The position numbers were made by a program, and so were the translations under genes. Positions 8,677 to 18,345 of a stretch of DNA of 51,171 nucleotides are shown here, in pieces (position 1 is the first letter of the stretch; each line of letters begins with the position of its first letter). A model generated the notes under the pieces. The model was not told the DNA's origin. It did not search any database and worked only from the letters and a program-made list of their open reading frames with translations. The DNA lies in contig JUEF01000076.1 in NCBI GenBank assembly GCA_000802045.1, forward strand, positions 1-51,171, given 5' to 3'. This DNA is from Peptococcaceae bacterium BICA1-8. GTDB lineage: Bacteria > Bacillota > Peptococcia > Peptococcales > BICA1-8.

Positions 8677-9492
8677 ATGGTAAGCTTAAAGGGTAATTTA
8701 AGAATGTACCTGGAATTTAGCAGGAAATCATTCCAACGGTCTGCGGCTTACCGTTTTGAAGCCTGGATGCGGGTGTTTTCTAATATTATATTTCTATTTA
8801 TGTGGGGATTTATTTGGTATGGATTGTACCGGGGAAGAGAAAGCGTTTCCGGAGTTACCTTTCAGATTGTTTTCAGCTATGTATTAATCAGCCAGATGCT
8901 TCAAGGGCTGCACAGTGCTGGTACCCCCTTATGGGATATACAAGAGAAGGTTAGAACAGGAGATATTGTTACGGAAATGATACGCCCTTATGATTATCCA
9001 TTAAGGTTGCTATTTGCTGATTTTGGGAGTATAGCCTTTTATTTTTTTACCGCAATACTTCCTATATATACTGTTATTTTTATTTTATTAAAACCTGTTA
9101 TACCAGCTTCGCCAGGTCAGTGGCTGTTGTTTATATTTTCAGCCTTTTTAGGCTATTTAATCCGTTACTGTCTGGAGCTTACCTTCGGTCTATTTACCTT
9201 TTGGCTGGTAGAGACTGGTGGAGTTGAGGATATTTTCTACTTTGCAATTTCCCTTTTTTCGGGAGCCATGATACCTTTGTGGTTTTTCCCCGGCTGGTTA
9301 AATACTTTGGCCAAATTTCTTCCTTTTCAGGGTATTTTTTTCGTGCCCAATTCCATTTTTGTTGGGCAATTAAGCGGAAAAGAAATACTGCCTGCATTAG
9401 GCGTGCAGTTTCTTTGGCTGGCAATCTCTTTTCTTATTCTAAGATTTGTTTGGTCCCGGGCTGCCAATAAAATCATAGTACAGGGGGGATAG
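8677..9492 (+). CDS. ABC-2 family exporter, permease subunit A
   Basis: A 271-residue membrane protein with six TM helices. RTGDIVTEMIRPYDYPLRLL is the cytoplasmic loop typical of the ABC-2 subfamily whose partner ATPase has an N-terminal extension. AAAGGAG at 8663-8669 supports ATG 8677; the in-frame start at 8626 lies in the -10-like TATAAT region and is unlikely. The next permease begins 5 nt downstream and the ATPase follows, so the three form one transporter. The substrate is unknown. Confidence 0.86.
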   Translation: MVSLKGNLRMYLEFSRKSFQRSAAYRFEAWMRVFSNIIFLFMWGFIWYGLYRGRESVSGVTFQIVFSYVLISQMLQGLHSAGTPLWDIQEKVRTGDIVTEMIRPYDYPLRLLFADFGSIAFYFFTAILPIYTVIFILLKPVIPASPGQWLLFIFSAFLGYLIRYCLELTFGLFTFWLVETGGVEDIFYFAISLFSGAMIPLWFFPGWLNTLAKFLPFQGIFFVPNSIFVGQLSGKEILPALGVQFLWLAISFLILRFVWSRAANKIIVQGG

Positions 9493-9497
9493 GGCTG

Positions 9498-10307
9498 ATG
9501 CAGTCTTTCGTGAAAGCAGTCCATATTTATTGGTATCTGGTGGCGGCAAGCATCAGGGCTCAAATGCAGTATCGCTATGCCTTCGTTATGAATATTGTGG
9601 GTTGGATGATGCATTACACCGGGATGGGTGTAACTTTGTGGGTCTTGCTTTACTCCTTTCAAACATTAGAGGGCTGGGTTTTCTGGGAGCTGATTTTTCT
9701 GTTTGCTCTGTCTGTCCTTTCCTGGAGTATTTGTATCATTTTCTTTTTTCATTTTCGTACTCTAGATCAATATATTGTAAAAGGAACCTTTGACAGATTC
9801 CTAGTTAGACCTATCCATCCCTTTTTTCATTTTATGGCGATGAAATTTGATATAGGTGCGATCGGACAGCTTTTGTTTAGTATCTTGGCTTTTATCCTAG
9901 CTTATTCTAAGCTTTCTCTGCATTGGTCATTTTGGAAGTGGACGGTTTTTTTCGGTGCATTATTGGGAGGAGCTTTAATTCAAGGTGGAATCATGGTTTT
10001 AATTTCAGCTATTGCCTTTTGGACAACCCGTTCCGAAAGGGTCTTTTGGGTAATAATGTATCCGTTAAGGAATTTAATAAACTACCCTTTATCAATCTTT
10101 CCTAGGGCAATTCAGATGGTCATTACTTTTATCCTTCCTTTTGCTTTTGTTAATTATTTGCCGGCGCTGCTGCTCTTAAATAAGGCTGACCCCATTTTCC
10201 CGCCCTTTTGGGGGAGTTTGAGTTTATTAGTCGGTATTGTTTTTTTCTGGCTCAGCTTTCAAGTTTGGCTAAAAGGTGTCAACAGATATAATAGTACAGG
10301 TTCATAA
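9498..10307 (+). CDS. ABC-2 family exporter, permease subunit B
   Basis: A 269-residue protein with six predicted TM helices, matching subunit A in size. The loop DQYIVKGTFDRFLVRPIHPFF corresponds to the conserved cytoplasmic loop of the partner permease. The ribosome site GGGGGATAGGG overlaps the end of the preceding gene. With subunit A it should form the heterodimeric channel for the ATPase encoded 19 nt downstream. Confidence 0.86.
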   Translation: MQSFVKAVHIYWYLVAASIRAQMQYRYAFVMNIVGWMMHYTGMGVTLWVLLYSFQTLEGWVFWELIFLFALSVLSWSICIIFFFHFRTLDQYIVKGTFDRFLVRPIHPFFHFMAMKFDIGAIGQLLFSILAFILAYSKLSLHWSFWKWTVFFGALLGGALIQGGIMVLISAIAFWTTRSERVFWVIMYPLRNLINYPLSIFPRAIQMVITFILPFAFVNYLPALLLLNKADPIFPPFWGSLSLLVGIVFFWLSFQVWLKGVNRYNSTGS

Positions 10308-10326
10308 TGGTTGAAAGGGGTTTAGT

Positions 10327-11307
10327 ATGATTACCGTTAAGAATTTAAGTAAAATATTTAATGTTAATAAACGGCAGGCGGGTATGCTAGGAGCTGTTCG
10401 TAGTCTCTTTTGGCGTGAATACATAAGTAAAAATGCTGTTGATGATATTTCCTTTTCTATCTCTCCTGGGGAAATAGTGGGCTACATAGGCCCTAATGGA
10501 GCCGGAAAATCTACAACTATTAAGATGTTGACTGGAATACTTGTACCAACCTCTGGAGAGATTTTAGTAAACGGAATTGTTCCCTTTCAGAATAGACAAG
10601 AAAATGCTCGCCAGATTGGGGTTGTTTTTGGACAAAGGACCCAGCTCTGGTGGGACCTGCCAACTCAGGACTCCTTTGAGCTTTTAAAGCATATCTACCA
10701 GATTCCTGAAGAGACTTATCGGCAAAACATGGCTACTTTTATTGATATTTTGGCAATGGAAGAATTTTTAAATACTCCCGTCCGACAATTATCCCTGGGT
10801 CAGAGAATGAGAGCGGATATAGCTGCTTCTCTGCTTCACAACCCCTCGATTCTTTTCCTTGATGAACCTACTATCGGTCTCGATGTTGTGGCTAAGGATA
10901 GGATGAGGAAATTTATTCAGAAAATTAATAGAGAGCGGGGGGTAACAGTAATTCTTACCACCCATGATATGTCAGATATTGAAAAGCTCTGCAAAAGGAT
11001 GATTTTGATTGATAAAGGGAAGATAATGTACGATGGGGAGCTCGCTAAGGTTAAGGAAGTTTTTGGCGCGGCCCGTATTCTTATTATCGATTTAGAAGGG
11101 GATGCCCCCTTTAAGGAAAAGGGGGTAGAGCTGATTCGAGAAGAAGGGCAGAGGAAATGGCTGAAATTTAATAGGGATGAAATAAGTTCGGCACAGCTAT
11201 TAGCAGAAATTGCTAAAAAATATGAGATTAAGGATTTAATTATTCAAGAGCCGGAGATTGATTATATTATTCGGAAAGTCTATGAGCGGGGATTAGATAT
11301 CTCATAA
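10327..11307 (+). CDS. ABC-2 family exporter, ATPase subunit
   Basis: A 326-residue ABC ATPase with Walker A GPNGAGKST, Q-loop VVFGQRTQLWWDLP, signature LSLGQRMRADIAASLL, Walker B SILFLDEPTIGLD and switch TTHDM. The insert LGAVRSLFWREYISKNAVDDISF between the first strand and Walker A is characteristic of the uncharacterised exporter ATPase family that works with paired six-TM permeases, exactly the context seen here. It is the last gene of the operon. The substrate is unknown. Confidence 0.92.
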   Translation: MITVKNLSKIFNVNKRQAGMLGAVRSLFWREYISKNAVDDISFSISPGEIVGYIGPNGAGKSTTIKMLTGILVPTSGEILVNGIVPFQNRQENARQIGVVFGQRTQLWWDLPTQDSFELLKHIYQIPEETYRQNMATFIDILAMEEFLNTPVRQLSLGQRMRADIAASLLHNPSILFLDEPTIGLDVVAKDRMRKFIQKINRERGVTVILTTHDMSDIEKLCKRMILIDKGKIMYDGELAKVKEVFGAARILIIDLEGDAPFKEKGVELIREEGQRKWLKFNRDEISSAQLLAEIAKKYEIKDLIIQEPEIDYIIRKVYERGLDIS

Positions 11308-11328
11308 TGTAATTATCTAAAACCATTA

Positions 11329-12801
11329 TTAATTTTTAAGTACAGCACGCTGACCTTTGAAAGTGGGTGTATTATTGTTGCCATCCATGAGCAAAGACAG
11401 TAGAGCGGAGCCTAACATAAACAATGTTAAATAAAAAAAGTCATCATTGACAGCCTGGACAGCAGCAATAGCGTAGCTGGCAGTGCCCTCGATAATTTCG
11501 CCGCTAAAGCCCGCTTCAGAATAATAACGGGCGGTGTTGATGCTCAACACTATGGTGAGGATGTTGATAGATATGACAGTTACTAGTTGCTGGCCCCAGT
11601 TAAACATGGATGAGGCATGGCCGGATAAAGAGCTAGGTACATTTCCCAAACCGTAATTAGCTAGTGGCATCTTAACCATACCCATGCCAAGAAGACGGAC
11701 ACTCTGATAAACTGTGATAGCAACTACTCCGGTAGAAAGTCCTGCCCGGCTCAAGGCATAATTACCTATGGCAGCAATCATAAGCCCGAAAAAAACCAAA
11801 ATTCTACTTGAGACCTTGCTGAAAAGGTGATCTGAGGTCATATTACCCAGCACCATGGTTACTGAGGGTAGGATGAGGATCAGGCCCGATACCATGGGAG
11901 AATAGCCCAGAATAGTTTGAACATATACTGCCACAAGCATCCCGTTTATACCTAAGGTCATTGCTATTACACAATTGATAAGCAGAGCGATGGCAAAAGG
12001 ACGGTATTTCAATACCTTAAAATTTAAGATGGGATGATTACTGCGAGTTTCCCGAATGATGAACAATATGCTAAGCAGAAATCCTGCCGCTAGACAGGAG
12101 ATAAATTTGGAACTTGTAGCACCCCAAACCTCTACATTGGTAAAGCCAATGAGCACCAGACCGGTGCCTACAGCCACCATGAGGATACCAGCAAAATCCA
12201 TCGGTTCCCTATTTTGCCCAACATCTGCGGGTAGGCTTCGCCAGCTCAGGTAGAGGGCCAAAGCCACCATTGGGACATTAATGAGAAAAAGGATATGCCA
12301 ACTGGCAAATTCCAGTAGCATTCCTGCAATAGAGGGACCTATCGCTACCCCTAAGGAGTGGGACATAACGGTGATGCCCAGGTAATGGGGCTGTTTTTCT
12401 TTGGGAATATGGCGATATAGCAGGGTCATAGTACAGGGGATAAGCACCCCGGAAACAGCACCTTTCAATATACGGAAAAACACCAGGCTGTAGAGCCCCC
12501 AGGCGCTGGCACAGGCCAAAGAGCAGAACCCCATAGCGGCCAGTGCGGTTAAAAACAGTTTACGGTAGCTGTACCGCTCACCAAAGTAGCTGGCCAAAGG
12601 CATCGCCATACCTAAAGACAGCATGTAGCCTATAACTATCCACTGTGCCATGCGGATGTCGGTGTCAAATATTGTTATAAAGCTGGGCAGGGCAATGCTC
12701 ACAGTCGTGTTATTGAGCATGATTGTAATACCTGCGACCACCACCGCCGATAAAAGCGCCCGCTGCTTTTTTTCATCCTCTAAATATACGACGCTTTCCA
12801 A
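11329..12801 (-). CDS. MFS transporter, DHA2 (14-TM, EmrB/QacA) family
   Basis: A 490-residue protein with about 14 TM helices. NNTTVSIALPSFITIFDTDIRMAQWIVIGYML matches TM1-TM2 of the DHA2 drug:H+ antiporters, ERYSYRKLF is the loop 2-3 motif A region, and GPSIAGMLLEFASWHILFLINVP is the antiporter motif C plus the WHILF(L)INVP signature of EmrB relatives. The start is TTG 12801, because an in-frame stop lies immediately upstream and GGGAG is 9 nt before it. The likely role is proton-driven multidrug efflux. It is convergent with the ABC operon and divergent from the diguanylate cyclase gene. Confidence 0.9.
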   Translation of the reverse strand: MESVVYLEDEKKQRALLSAVVVAGITIMLNNTTVSIALPSFITIFDTDIRMAQWIVIGYMLSLGMAMPLASYFGERYSYRKLFLTALAAMGFCSLACASAWGLYSLVFFRILKGAVSGVLIPCTMTLLYRHIPKEKQPHYLGITVMSHSLGVAIGPSIAGMLLEFASWHILFLINVPMVALALYLSWRSLPADVGQNREPMDFAGILMVAVGTGLVLIGFTNVEVWGATSSKFISCLAAGFLLSILFIIRETRSNHPILNFKVLKYRPFAIALLINCVIAMTLGINGMLVAVYVQTILGYSPMVSGLILILPSVTMVLGNMTSDHLFSKVSSRILVFFGLMIAAIGNYALSRAGLSTGVVAITVYQSVRLLGMGMVKMPLANYGLGNVPSSLSGHASSMFNWGQQLVTVISINILTIVLSINTARYYSEAGFSGEIIEGTASYAIAAVQAVNDDFFYLTLFMLGSALLSLLMDGNNNTPTFKGQRAVLKN

Positions 12802-13067
12802 TCACTACCACTCCCATATTTGGACTATCCTTCTATTATAGAGCAGTTTTTTAAAGTTTACATCACTTGACAAATTAAATATTTTAAATTTATGAGCCGA
12901 AGTTATGATGGTTATATTTTCTAGTTAGTGATAAAATTGAACAAAACTGAATAAACACTGGATAAATATAGAAATATGTGTAGAATAATGGTGAAATAGG
13001 GTATATAATTATTTAACAAATTATTTCCAAATAAGAAAGAAATAAATCCCTAAAGGGGTTGAATTTA

Positions 13068-15746
13068 ATGGATTATACATTAAGGATGCTAGAGTCAATT
13101 TTTGAAAATATGATCAATGGATATGCGTATCATCAAATTATTATTGATGAAAATAATTATCCTATTGATTATGTTTTCCTAGATGTAAATCCTGCTTTTG
13201 AAAAAATGACCGGTTTAACGAAGGATCAAGTTATTGGTAAAAAGGTGACAGAAGTTATCCCTGGATTTTCGGATTCCAAATTCGATTGGATTGGAGTTTA
13301 TGGGAGTACTGCCTTAGCTGGTAAAAAACATTCCTTTCAGGAGTTTTCTGAAGGTTTAAAAAGGTGGTATCTTGTAAATGTTTTTTCACCACAGCATGGT
13401 TTTTTTATTACTATCTTTAATGAAATAACTGATTTGAAGCAAAAGGAAGAAGAGTTACTCGAAAAAAATGAAAATTTAACGGCTCTTCTTGAAGAAGTAA
13501 GCGCCATGGAAGAGGAGCTTCGACAGCAGGTTGATGAGCTTAGTTTACAACGGGATAATTTAGGTAATAGCGAGGATCGGTTGAAGAGGGCCCAGGCCCT
13601 AGCCCATGTTGGAAACTGGGAGCTTGATCTTTTTAATAATACTATTTGGGCCTCGGAAGAGGCTTTCAGGATATATGGTATAACAAGAACTTCACCATAC
13701 TTGCCTCTAGCAGAGGTTCAAGAGCAAGTTGATAGCAATGATAGATCTGTATTAGACCTTGCCTTAAGGCAGCTCCTTGATTCTAAAAAAGAATATAGTG
13801 TTGAATTTACAATTACCAGAAATAGTGATGGTCAGAGGCGTATTATCCATTCAGTTGCGGAACTAGTCCTGGATAATATGGGTACTCCACAAAAGGCGCT
13901 CGGTGTTATTCATGATATTACTGAACATAAAGAAGCGGAATTAAAAATTAAAAAAAATAACGAAGAATTAACAGCCTTATATGAAGAAATTGTAGCTACT
14001 GAAGAAGAGCTGCGGACTCAATATGAAATGTTGGCGCTATTAAATGAAAAGCTGAGATTGAGTGAAGAACGTTATAAGCTTTCATTAGAAGGTGCTAATG
14101 ATGGAATCTGGGATTGGGATATAAAAGAAGATAAGCTTTATGTCTCAGATAGGTGCAGGGAGCTAGTATGTTTTGGCAGCAACATAATTGATTGCCCTAA
14201 GGAATATCTGCAAAAAATAGTCCACCCCGAAGATATTTATATAATTTTGGAAAACTTCCGAAAGCATCTTAATGGGGAAACACAGCATTTGAATTGTGAG
14301 CATAGAATACTCGAGCAAAAAAACCAAAATCTATATAGATGGATTTTGGTTAGAGGAAAGGCCGTATGGGATATTAATGGCAAAGCTTATCGTATGGCAG
14401 GTTCGCTGACCGATATCTCAGAAATTAAACGCCAGCATGAAGTCATTCATAAGCTAGCCTATTATGATTCCATAACAGGTTTTCCAAACAAGGTTCTTTT
14501 TCAAGATAGATTAAATGTAGCCACACATTATGCTAGTCGAAATGAAAAAAAAGTTGCTTTAGTTTTTCTTGATTTAGATAATTTTAAAAAGATTAATGAT
14601 ACCCAAGGCCACCTGATGGGCGATGAGGTTTTAAAAGAAGCAAGTATAAAAATAAATTCTTGTATTAGAAACTATGACACCTTAGCTAGATTTGGTGGTG
14701 ATGAGTTCATAGTTCTGATGCAGGATATTGAAAACATAAATGAAGTTGCGACTATTACAGAAAGAATCAAGAATATTTTTAATAATCCTTTATATGTTAA
14801 TAAAAATCCCATATATATTACCTTTAGTATGGGTATAGCATTATTCCCTGATGATGGGGATGATATTAATGAACTATTAAAAAATGCTGATACTGCAATG
14901 TATAAGGCTAAGGAACTGGGTAAAAATAACATTCAGTTTTATAATAAAGCTATGAATGAAGAAATTTTACGAAAGATTGATATTGAAAATAGTTTGAGGA
15001 CAGCTGTAGAAAATCAAGAGCTTTTCTTGGAATATCAACCTTGTTTTGCCCTTAAAGAAGGAAAAATTAAAGGCTTTGAAGCCTTATTGCGTTGGAGTAA
15101 TAGGAAGTTAGGAGCAATTCCACCGCTTAATTTTATCCCGATAGCTGAGGAAACTGGGATGATAATTAAAATAGGTGAATGGGTGTTAAAAAAGGCTTGT
15201 CAGCAAAATAAAGAGTGGCAGGTAAAATTTAATATCAACACAGTAATTTCCGTAAATATCTCGCCCATTCAATTAAAACATATAAATTTTATTTATATTG
15301 TTCGGAAAACCTTACAAGAAACTGGTCTTAAACCGGAATATCTTGAACTAGAGATAACGGAAAACATACTTATTGACTCGATAGAATTAATAACTGACAA
15401 GCTAAATGAACTACGACAGTTAGGAATCAGGATAGCACTGGATGATTTTGGGACAGGTTTTTCTTCTCTTAGCTACTTAAAAAGACTACCTCTAAATACT
15501 GTGAAAATTGATAAATCTTTTATTGCTGATATCTTTTTAGAAGAAAACAATTCTCATTTAGTAGGTGCAATTATTACAATTGCTCACTTGATGGGCTTGA
15601 AAATTATTGCTGAGGGCGTAGAAACTAAAGAACAACTGGATTATCTTCTTCAAGCTGGTTGTGATGGAATTCAGGGATATTTATTTAGCGAGCCAATTAG
15701 TGTTAATGAAGTTCCTTTGTTTTTAAGTAAGAGGGGCAAGCTTTAG
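13068..15746 (+). CDS. PAS-PAS-PAS-GGDEF-EAL cyclic-di-GMP signalling protein
   Basis: An 892-residue protein that would make or break down the second messenger c-di-GMP. Three PAS sensor domains (about 10-120, 180-290 and 340-460) are joined by coiled-coil segments rich in EELTALLEE/EELRTQ. The GGDEF domain has intact RFGGDEF with the inhibitory I-site RNYD five residues upstream, and LDLDNFKKIND. The EAL domain has FEALLRW, DDFGTGFSSLSYLKRLPL, KIDKSFI and EGVET, all intact. Both activities are therefore possible. There are no TM segments, so it is cytoplasmic. AAAGGGG at 13052-13058 suits ATG 13068 and is too close to the in-frame TTG at 13059. It appears monocistronic. Confidence 0.94.
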   Translation: MDYTLRMLESIFENMINGYAYHQIIIDENNYPIDYVFLDVNPAFEKMTGLTKDQVIGKKVTEVIPGFSDSKFDWIGVYGSTALAGKKHSFQEFSEGLKRWYLVNVFSPQHGFFITIFNEITDLKQKEEELLEKNENLTALLEEVSAMEEELRQQVDELSLQRDNLGNSEDRLKRAQALAHVGNWELDLFNNTIWASEEAFRIYGITRTSPYLPLAEVQEQVDSNDRSVLDLALRQLLDSKKEYSVEFTITRNSDGQRRIIHSVAELVLDNMGTPQKALGVIHDITEHKEAELKIKKNNEELTALYEEIVATEEELRTQYEMLALLNEKLRLSEERYKLSLEGANDGIWDWDIKEDKLYVSDRCRELVCFGSNIIDCPKEYLQKIVHPEDIYIILENFRKHLNGETQHLNCEHRILEQKNQNLYRWILVRGKAVWDINGKAYRMAGSLTDISEIKRQHEVIHKLAYYDSITGFPNKVLFQDRLNVATHYASRNEKKVALVFLDLDNFKKINDTQGHLMGDEVLKEASIKINSCIRNYDTLARFGGDEFIVLMQDIENINEVATITERIKNIFNNPLYVNKNPIYITFSMGIALFPDDGDDINELLKNADTAMYKAKELGKNNIQFYNKAMNEEILRKIDIENSLRTAVENQELFLEYQPCFALKEGKIKGFEALLRWSNRKLGAIPPLNFIPIAEETGMIIKIGEWVLKKACQQNKEWQVKFNINTVISVNISPIQLKHINFIYIVRKTLQETGLKPEYLELEITENILIDSIELITDKLNELRQLGIRIALDDFGTGFSSLSYLKRLPLNTVKIDKSFIADIFLEENNSHLVGAIITIAHLMGLKIIAEGVETKEQLDYLLQAGCDGIQGYLFSEPISVNEVPLFLSKRGKL

Positions 15747-15755
15747 GGAGAGTAG

Positions 15756-15792
15756 TTGCGACGGGAGGACGATTTCTCCTGTCGCAATTTTT
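15756..15792 (+). terminator. Rho-independent terminator after the GGDEF-EAL gene
   Basis: A perfect outer stem TTGCGACGGGAG / CTCCTGTCGCAA (one G-U pair) is followed by five Ts. Confidence 0.85.
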
Positions 15793-15798
15793 AGTGTA

Positions 15799-15807
15799 TG
15801 ATATAAT
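15799..15807 (+). promoter_or_regulatory. Extended -10 promoter, probably for the DEAD-box gene
   Basis: TGATATAAT is a perfect extended -10 (TGN-TATAAT) with no good -35. It leaves an AT-rich leader of about 110 nt before the start at 15925; long leaders are common in RNA-helicase genes. Confidence 0.45.
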
Positions 15808-15924
15808 CAGGAAAAAGAATATTATCTAGGATAAAAAGGATACTATTTTAGAATTAAAATATGTTTGACTTGGAAAAAACTAAGATGTTAAATGTTTTTT
15901 TAAAAGAGGTGCTGATAAATAAAC

Positions 15925-17082
15925 ATGGATAATCTATTTCAACAATTAGGGTTAGATGAAAAAATAATAAAAGGGCTAGAAAAAGGCGAAATTTTAAGGC
16001 CTACCAAAATACAAGAACAATCTATACCTGAAATACTTTTAAACAGAGACATAATAGCAGAGTCAGAAACAGGCAGCGGAAAAACCTTAGCATATCTACT
16101 CCCGATATTTCAAAAAATACAATTGTCAAAAAAGGATATACAGGCAGTTATCCTTCTACCTACTCATGAACTTGCAATTCAAGTTAATACAGAAATAAAG
16201 AAACTTGCCCAAAACTCTGAAATTCCAATAATTTCAACCCCAATAATTGGAAATGTAAATATTAAGAGGCAAATGGAAAATTTAAAAAAAGACAAACCCC
16301 ATATCATAGTAGGTTCTCCGGGGAGAATACTGGAACTTATCAAAATGAAGGTGATTAGAGCACATACAGCCGAAACAATTGTCGTTGATGAAGCTGATAG
16401 ACTCTTAGATAAAAATAACCTTGAGGTAATAAAAACAATTATAAAGACCACATTAAAAGAACGACAATTAATGTTCTTTTCAGCCACTATTACCAATAAT
16501 GCTTTGGAAACAGCTAAAGAAATGATGAAAAGCTATAAGTTTATAAAAATTAAAGATAAGACAGCTCTTCATGAAAATATTAAACATATGTTTTTTATCT
16601 GTGAGCGAAGGGAAAAAGTAGCAGTCTTAAGAAAACTATTATTTATACTAAAGCCTAAAAGAGCTATTGCTTTTATTAATATTGCATATGATATAGAAGA
16701 TGCCATCGAAAGTTTGAAATATCATGGAGAAAAAGTAGAAGCAATATACGGAAAAACAACTAAAGAAGAACGCAAAAATGCCATGCATAATTTTCAAACA
16801 GGAAAAGCCAATCTGCTTATTGCATCTGATATAGCCGCTAGGGGGCTTGATATAAAAGATGTAGATTACATATTTAGTCTTGATATTCCCGAAGAGGCCG
16901 ATAAGTATCTGCATAGAGCAGGTAGAACTGCAAGAGCGGGTAAAGAAGGAATATCTATCTGTATTATTTTAGAAGAAGAAAGACAATTGCTGGAAAACTA
17001 TGAGAAGAAACTAAAAATTAAAATAGAACCCAAGGATATGTATAAAGGAAAAATAATAGATGTAAAAAATAAGACAAGATAA
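15925..17082 (+). CDS. DEAD-box ATP-dependent RNA helicase
   Basis: A 385-residue helicase core with no C-terminal RNA-binding extension. The Q motif is PTKIQEQSIP, motif I ETGSGKT, Ib GSPGR, motif II VDEADRLL, motif III SAT, then ASDIAARGLDIKDVDYIF (IV-V) and HRAGRTARAGKEG (VI). This is a complete set for RNA duplex unwinding. It probably acts in ribosome assembly or mRNA turnover, as small DEAD-box proteins of Firmicutes do. The specific paralogue cannot be assigned. The gene is rich in AAA/ATA codons. A GIY-YIG gene follows after about 50 nt. Confidence 0.92.
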   Translation: MDNLFQQLGLDEKIIKGLEKGEILRPTKIQEQSIPEILLNRDIIAESETGSGKTLAYLLPIFQKIQLSKKDIQAVILLPTHELAIQVNTEIKKLAQNSEIPIISTPIIGNVNIKRQMENLKKDKPHIIVGSPGRILELIKMKVIRAHTAETIVVDEADRLLDKNNLEVIKTIIKTTLKERQLMFFSATITNNALETAKEMMKSYKFIKIKDKTALHENIKHMFFICERREKVAVLRKLLFILKPKRAIAFINIAYDIEDAIESLKYHGEKVEAIYGKTTKEERKNAMHNFQTGKANLLIASDIAARGLDIKDVDYIFSLDIPEEADKYLHRAGRTARAGKEGISICIILEEERQLLENYEKKLKIKIEPKDMYKGKIIDVKNKTR

Positions 17083-17135
17083 AATTTTCTCTAAGTGGAA
17101 AGCAATTTAAAGAGAATATAAGAGGGCATTGATAA

Positions 17136-17423
17136 ATGTATTTTATATATATTCTAGAGTGTAAAGATGGAACTCTTTATACTGGCTGGACAACTAATAT
17201 TGAAGCCAGACTAGAAAAACATAACAAAGGTAAGGGTGCAAAGTATACCAGGACAAGACTCCCAGTTACTTTAAAATATTATGAAGTATTTGAAACAAAG
17301 ACGGAAGCTATGCAAAGAGAAGCAATTATAAAAAAGATGACAAGGCTAGAAAAATATAAAATAATAGAAAGCAACCCATTAAAAGATGAGGGCTCTTATT
17401 TTGAGGGGAATTATCTTAAATGA
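17136..17423 (+). CDS. GIY-YIG domain protein (YhbQ/UPF0213 type)
   Basis: A 95-residue single-domain GIY-YIG protein. [18 protein letters not shown] gives the paired YIY/YTG strands, and [20 protein letters not shown] holds the catalytic Arg and the family's KGAKYT motif. [14 protein letters not shown] carries the conserved Glu. Members of this small family are putative nucleases with poorly known roles in DNA repair or RNA processing. It probably shares a transcript with the DEAD-box helicase. Confidence 0.9.
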   Translation: MYFIYILECKDGTLYTGWTTNIEARLEKHNKGKGAKYTRTRLPVTLKYYEVFETKTEAMQREAIIKKMTRLEKYKIIESNPLKDEGSYFEGNYLK

Positions 17424-17495
17424 TAAAAAATGGTGGTTAAAATTAGTTATAATGTATAAAATAGAGATGTAAATTTTTTATTGTGAGGGATGTAC

Positions 17496-18158
17496 ATGAC
17501 TGCTAATGAGACTAGAGAATATGAAAATTTAGTAAACAGATATACTATAGGTGAAGAAATTTTTAACGGTATAACCCATGGTATAGGGGCTCTACTTAGT
17601 ATTGCTGCATTGGTGATACTTGTTGCTTTTGCTAGCATTAAAGGTGATGTCTGGCGCATAGTTAGTTTTAGTATCTACGGGTTTACTCTTTTTTTCTTGT
17701 ATCTATCATCTACCCTTTATCACAGTATTTTTCATGAGAAGGCCAAAAGAGTACTTAGATTATTTGACCATATTTCTATCTATTTGCTGATTGCCGGGAG
17801 TTATACCCCGATAACCTTAATTGCAATGCGAGGAGTATGGGGCTGGACAATCTTCGGTATTATTTGGGGTTTGGCTTTTACGGGGATAATACTAAAAATA
17901 ATAGGGATGAAAAAGTTTAAAATTGTATCTTTATTATTGTATCTTCTAATGGGCTGGTTAATAATAATCGCTTTCAAACCCATGATGGCTATGATTCCAG
18001 AAGGACTTTTTTCCTGGCTTTTGGCCAGCGGATTGATTTATACTTTCGGTATTGTTTTTTATATTTGGCGCAGGCCTTTTAGTCACTGCATTTGGCATCT
18101 TTTTGTCTTAGGTGGTAGTACGGTGCACTTTTTAGGTATGTTGTTGCATCTTGCTTAG
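17496..18158 (+). CDS. Hemolysin III / PAQR family membrane protein
   Basis: A 220-residue protein with seven TM helices. The family motifs are NGITHGIGALLS at the first helix, SSTLYHSIFHEKAKRVLRLFDHISIYLLIAGSYTP, and the closing FSHCIWHLFVLGGSTVHFLGM. These carry the conserved His/Asp/Ser set thought to bind zinc in PAQR receptors and hemolysin III. The bacterial relatives have been linked to membrane homeostasis. ATG 17496 fits GTGAGGG at 17483-17488 better than ATG 17490. Confidence 0.9.
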   Translation: MTANETREYENLVNRYTIGEEIFNGITHGIGALLSIAALVILVAFASIKGDVWRIVSFSIYGFTLFFLYLSSTLYHSIFHEKAKRVLRLFDHISIYLLIAGSYTPITLIAMRGVWGWTIFGIIWGLAFTGIILKIIGMKKFKIVSLLLYLLMGWLIIIAFKPMMAMIPEGLFSWLLASGLIYTFGIVFYIWRRPFSHCIWHLFVLGGSTVHFLGMLLHLA

Positions 18159-18211
18159 TACTAATGTTAATTAAAAGAAATTAAATGGAAAATTATTATT
18201 TTATGAAACTA

Positions 18212-18235
18212 AAATCGCCTGCTTGGCGATTTTTT
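18212..18235 (+). terminator. Rho-independent terminator after the hemolysin III gene
   Basis: A perfect 8-bp stem AAATCGCC / GGCGATTT with loop TGCTT, followed by more Ts. Confidence 0.85.
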
Positions 18236-18345
18236 GCTTTTAAAAATGCAGATACTAGTCCTACTCAAGGTAATGTTGGACAAAAAATTGGGGACATTTC
18301 TCCGACCCCAAGTAAATCATGGAAGAGAGGTGTGTTCCCTTACCT

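Noticed and set aside
13059..13067. TTG 13059 as start of the GGDEF-EAL gene
   Set aside because: It touches the AAAGGGG ribosome site; ATG 13068 has correct spacing.
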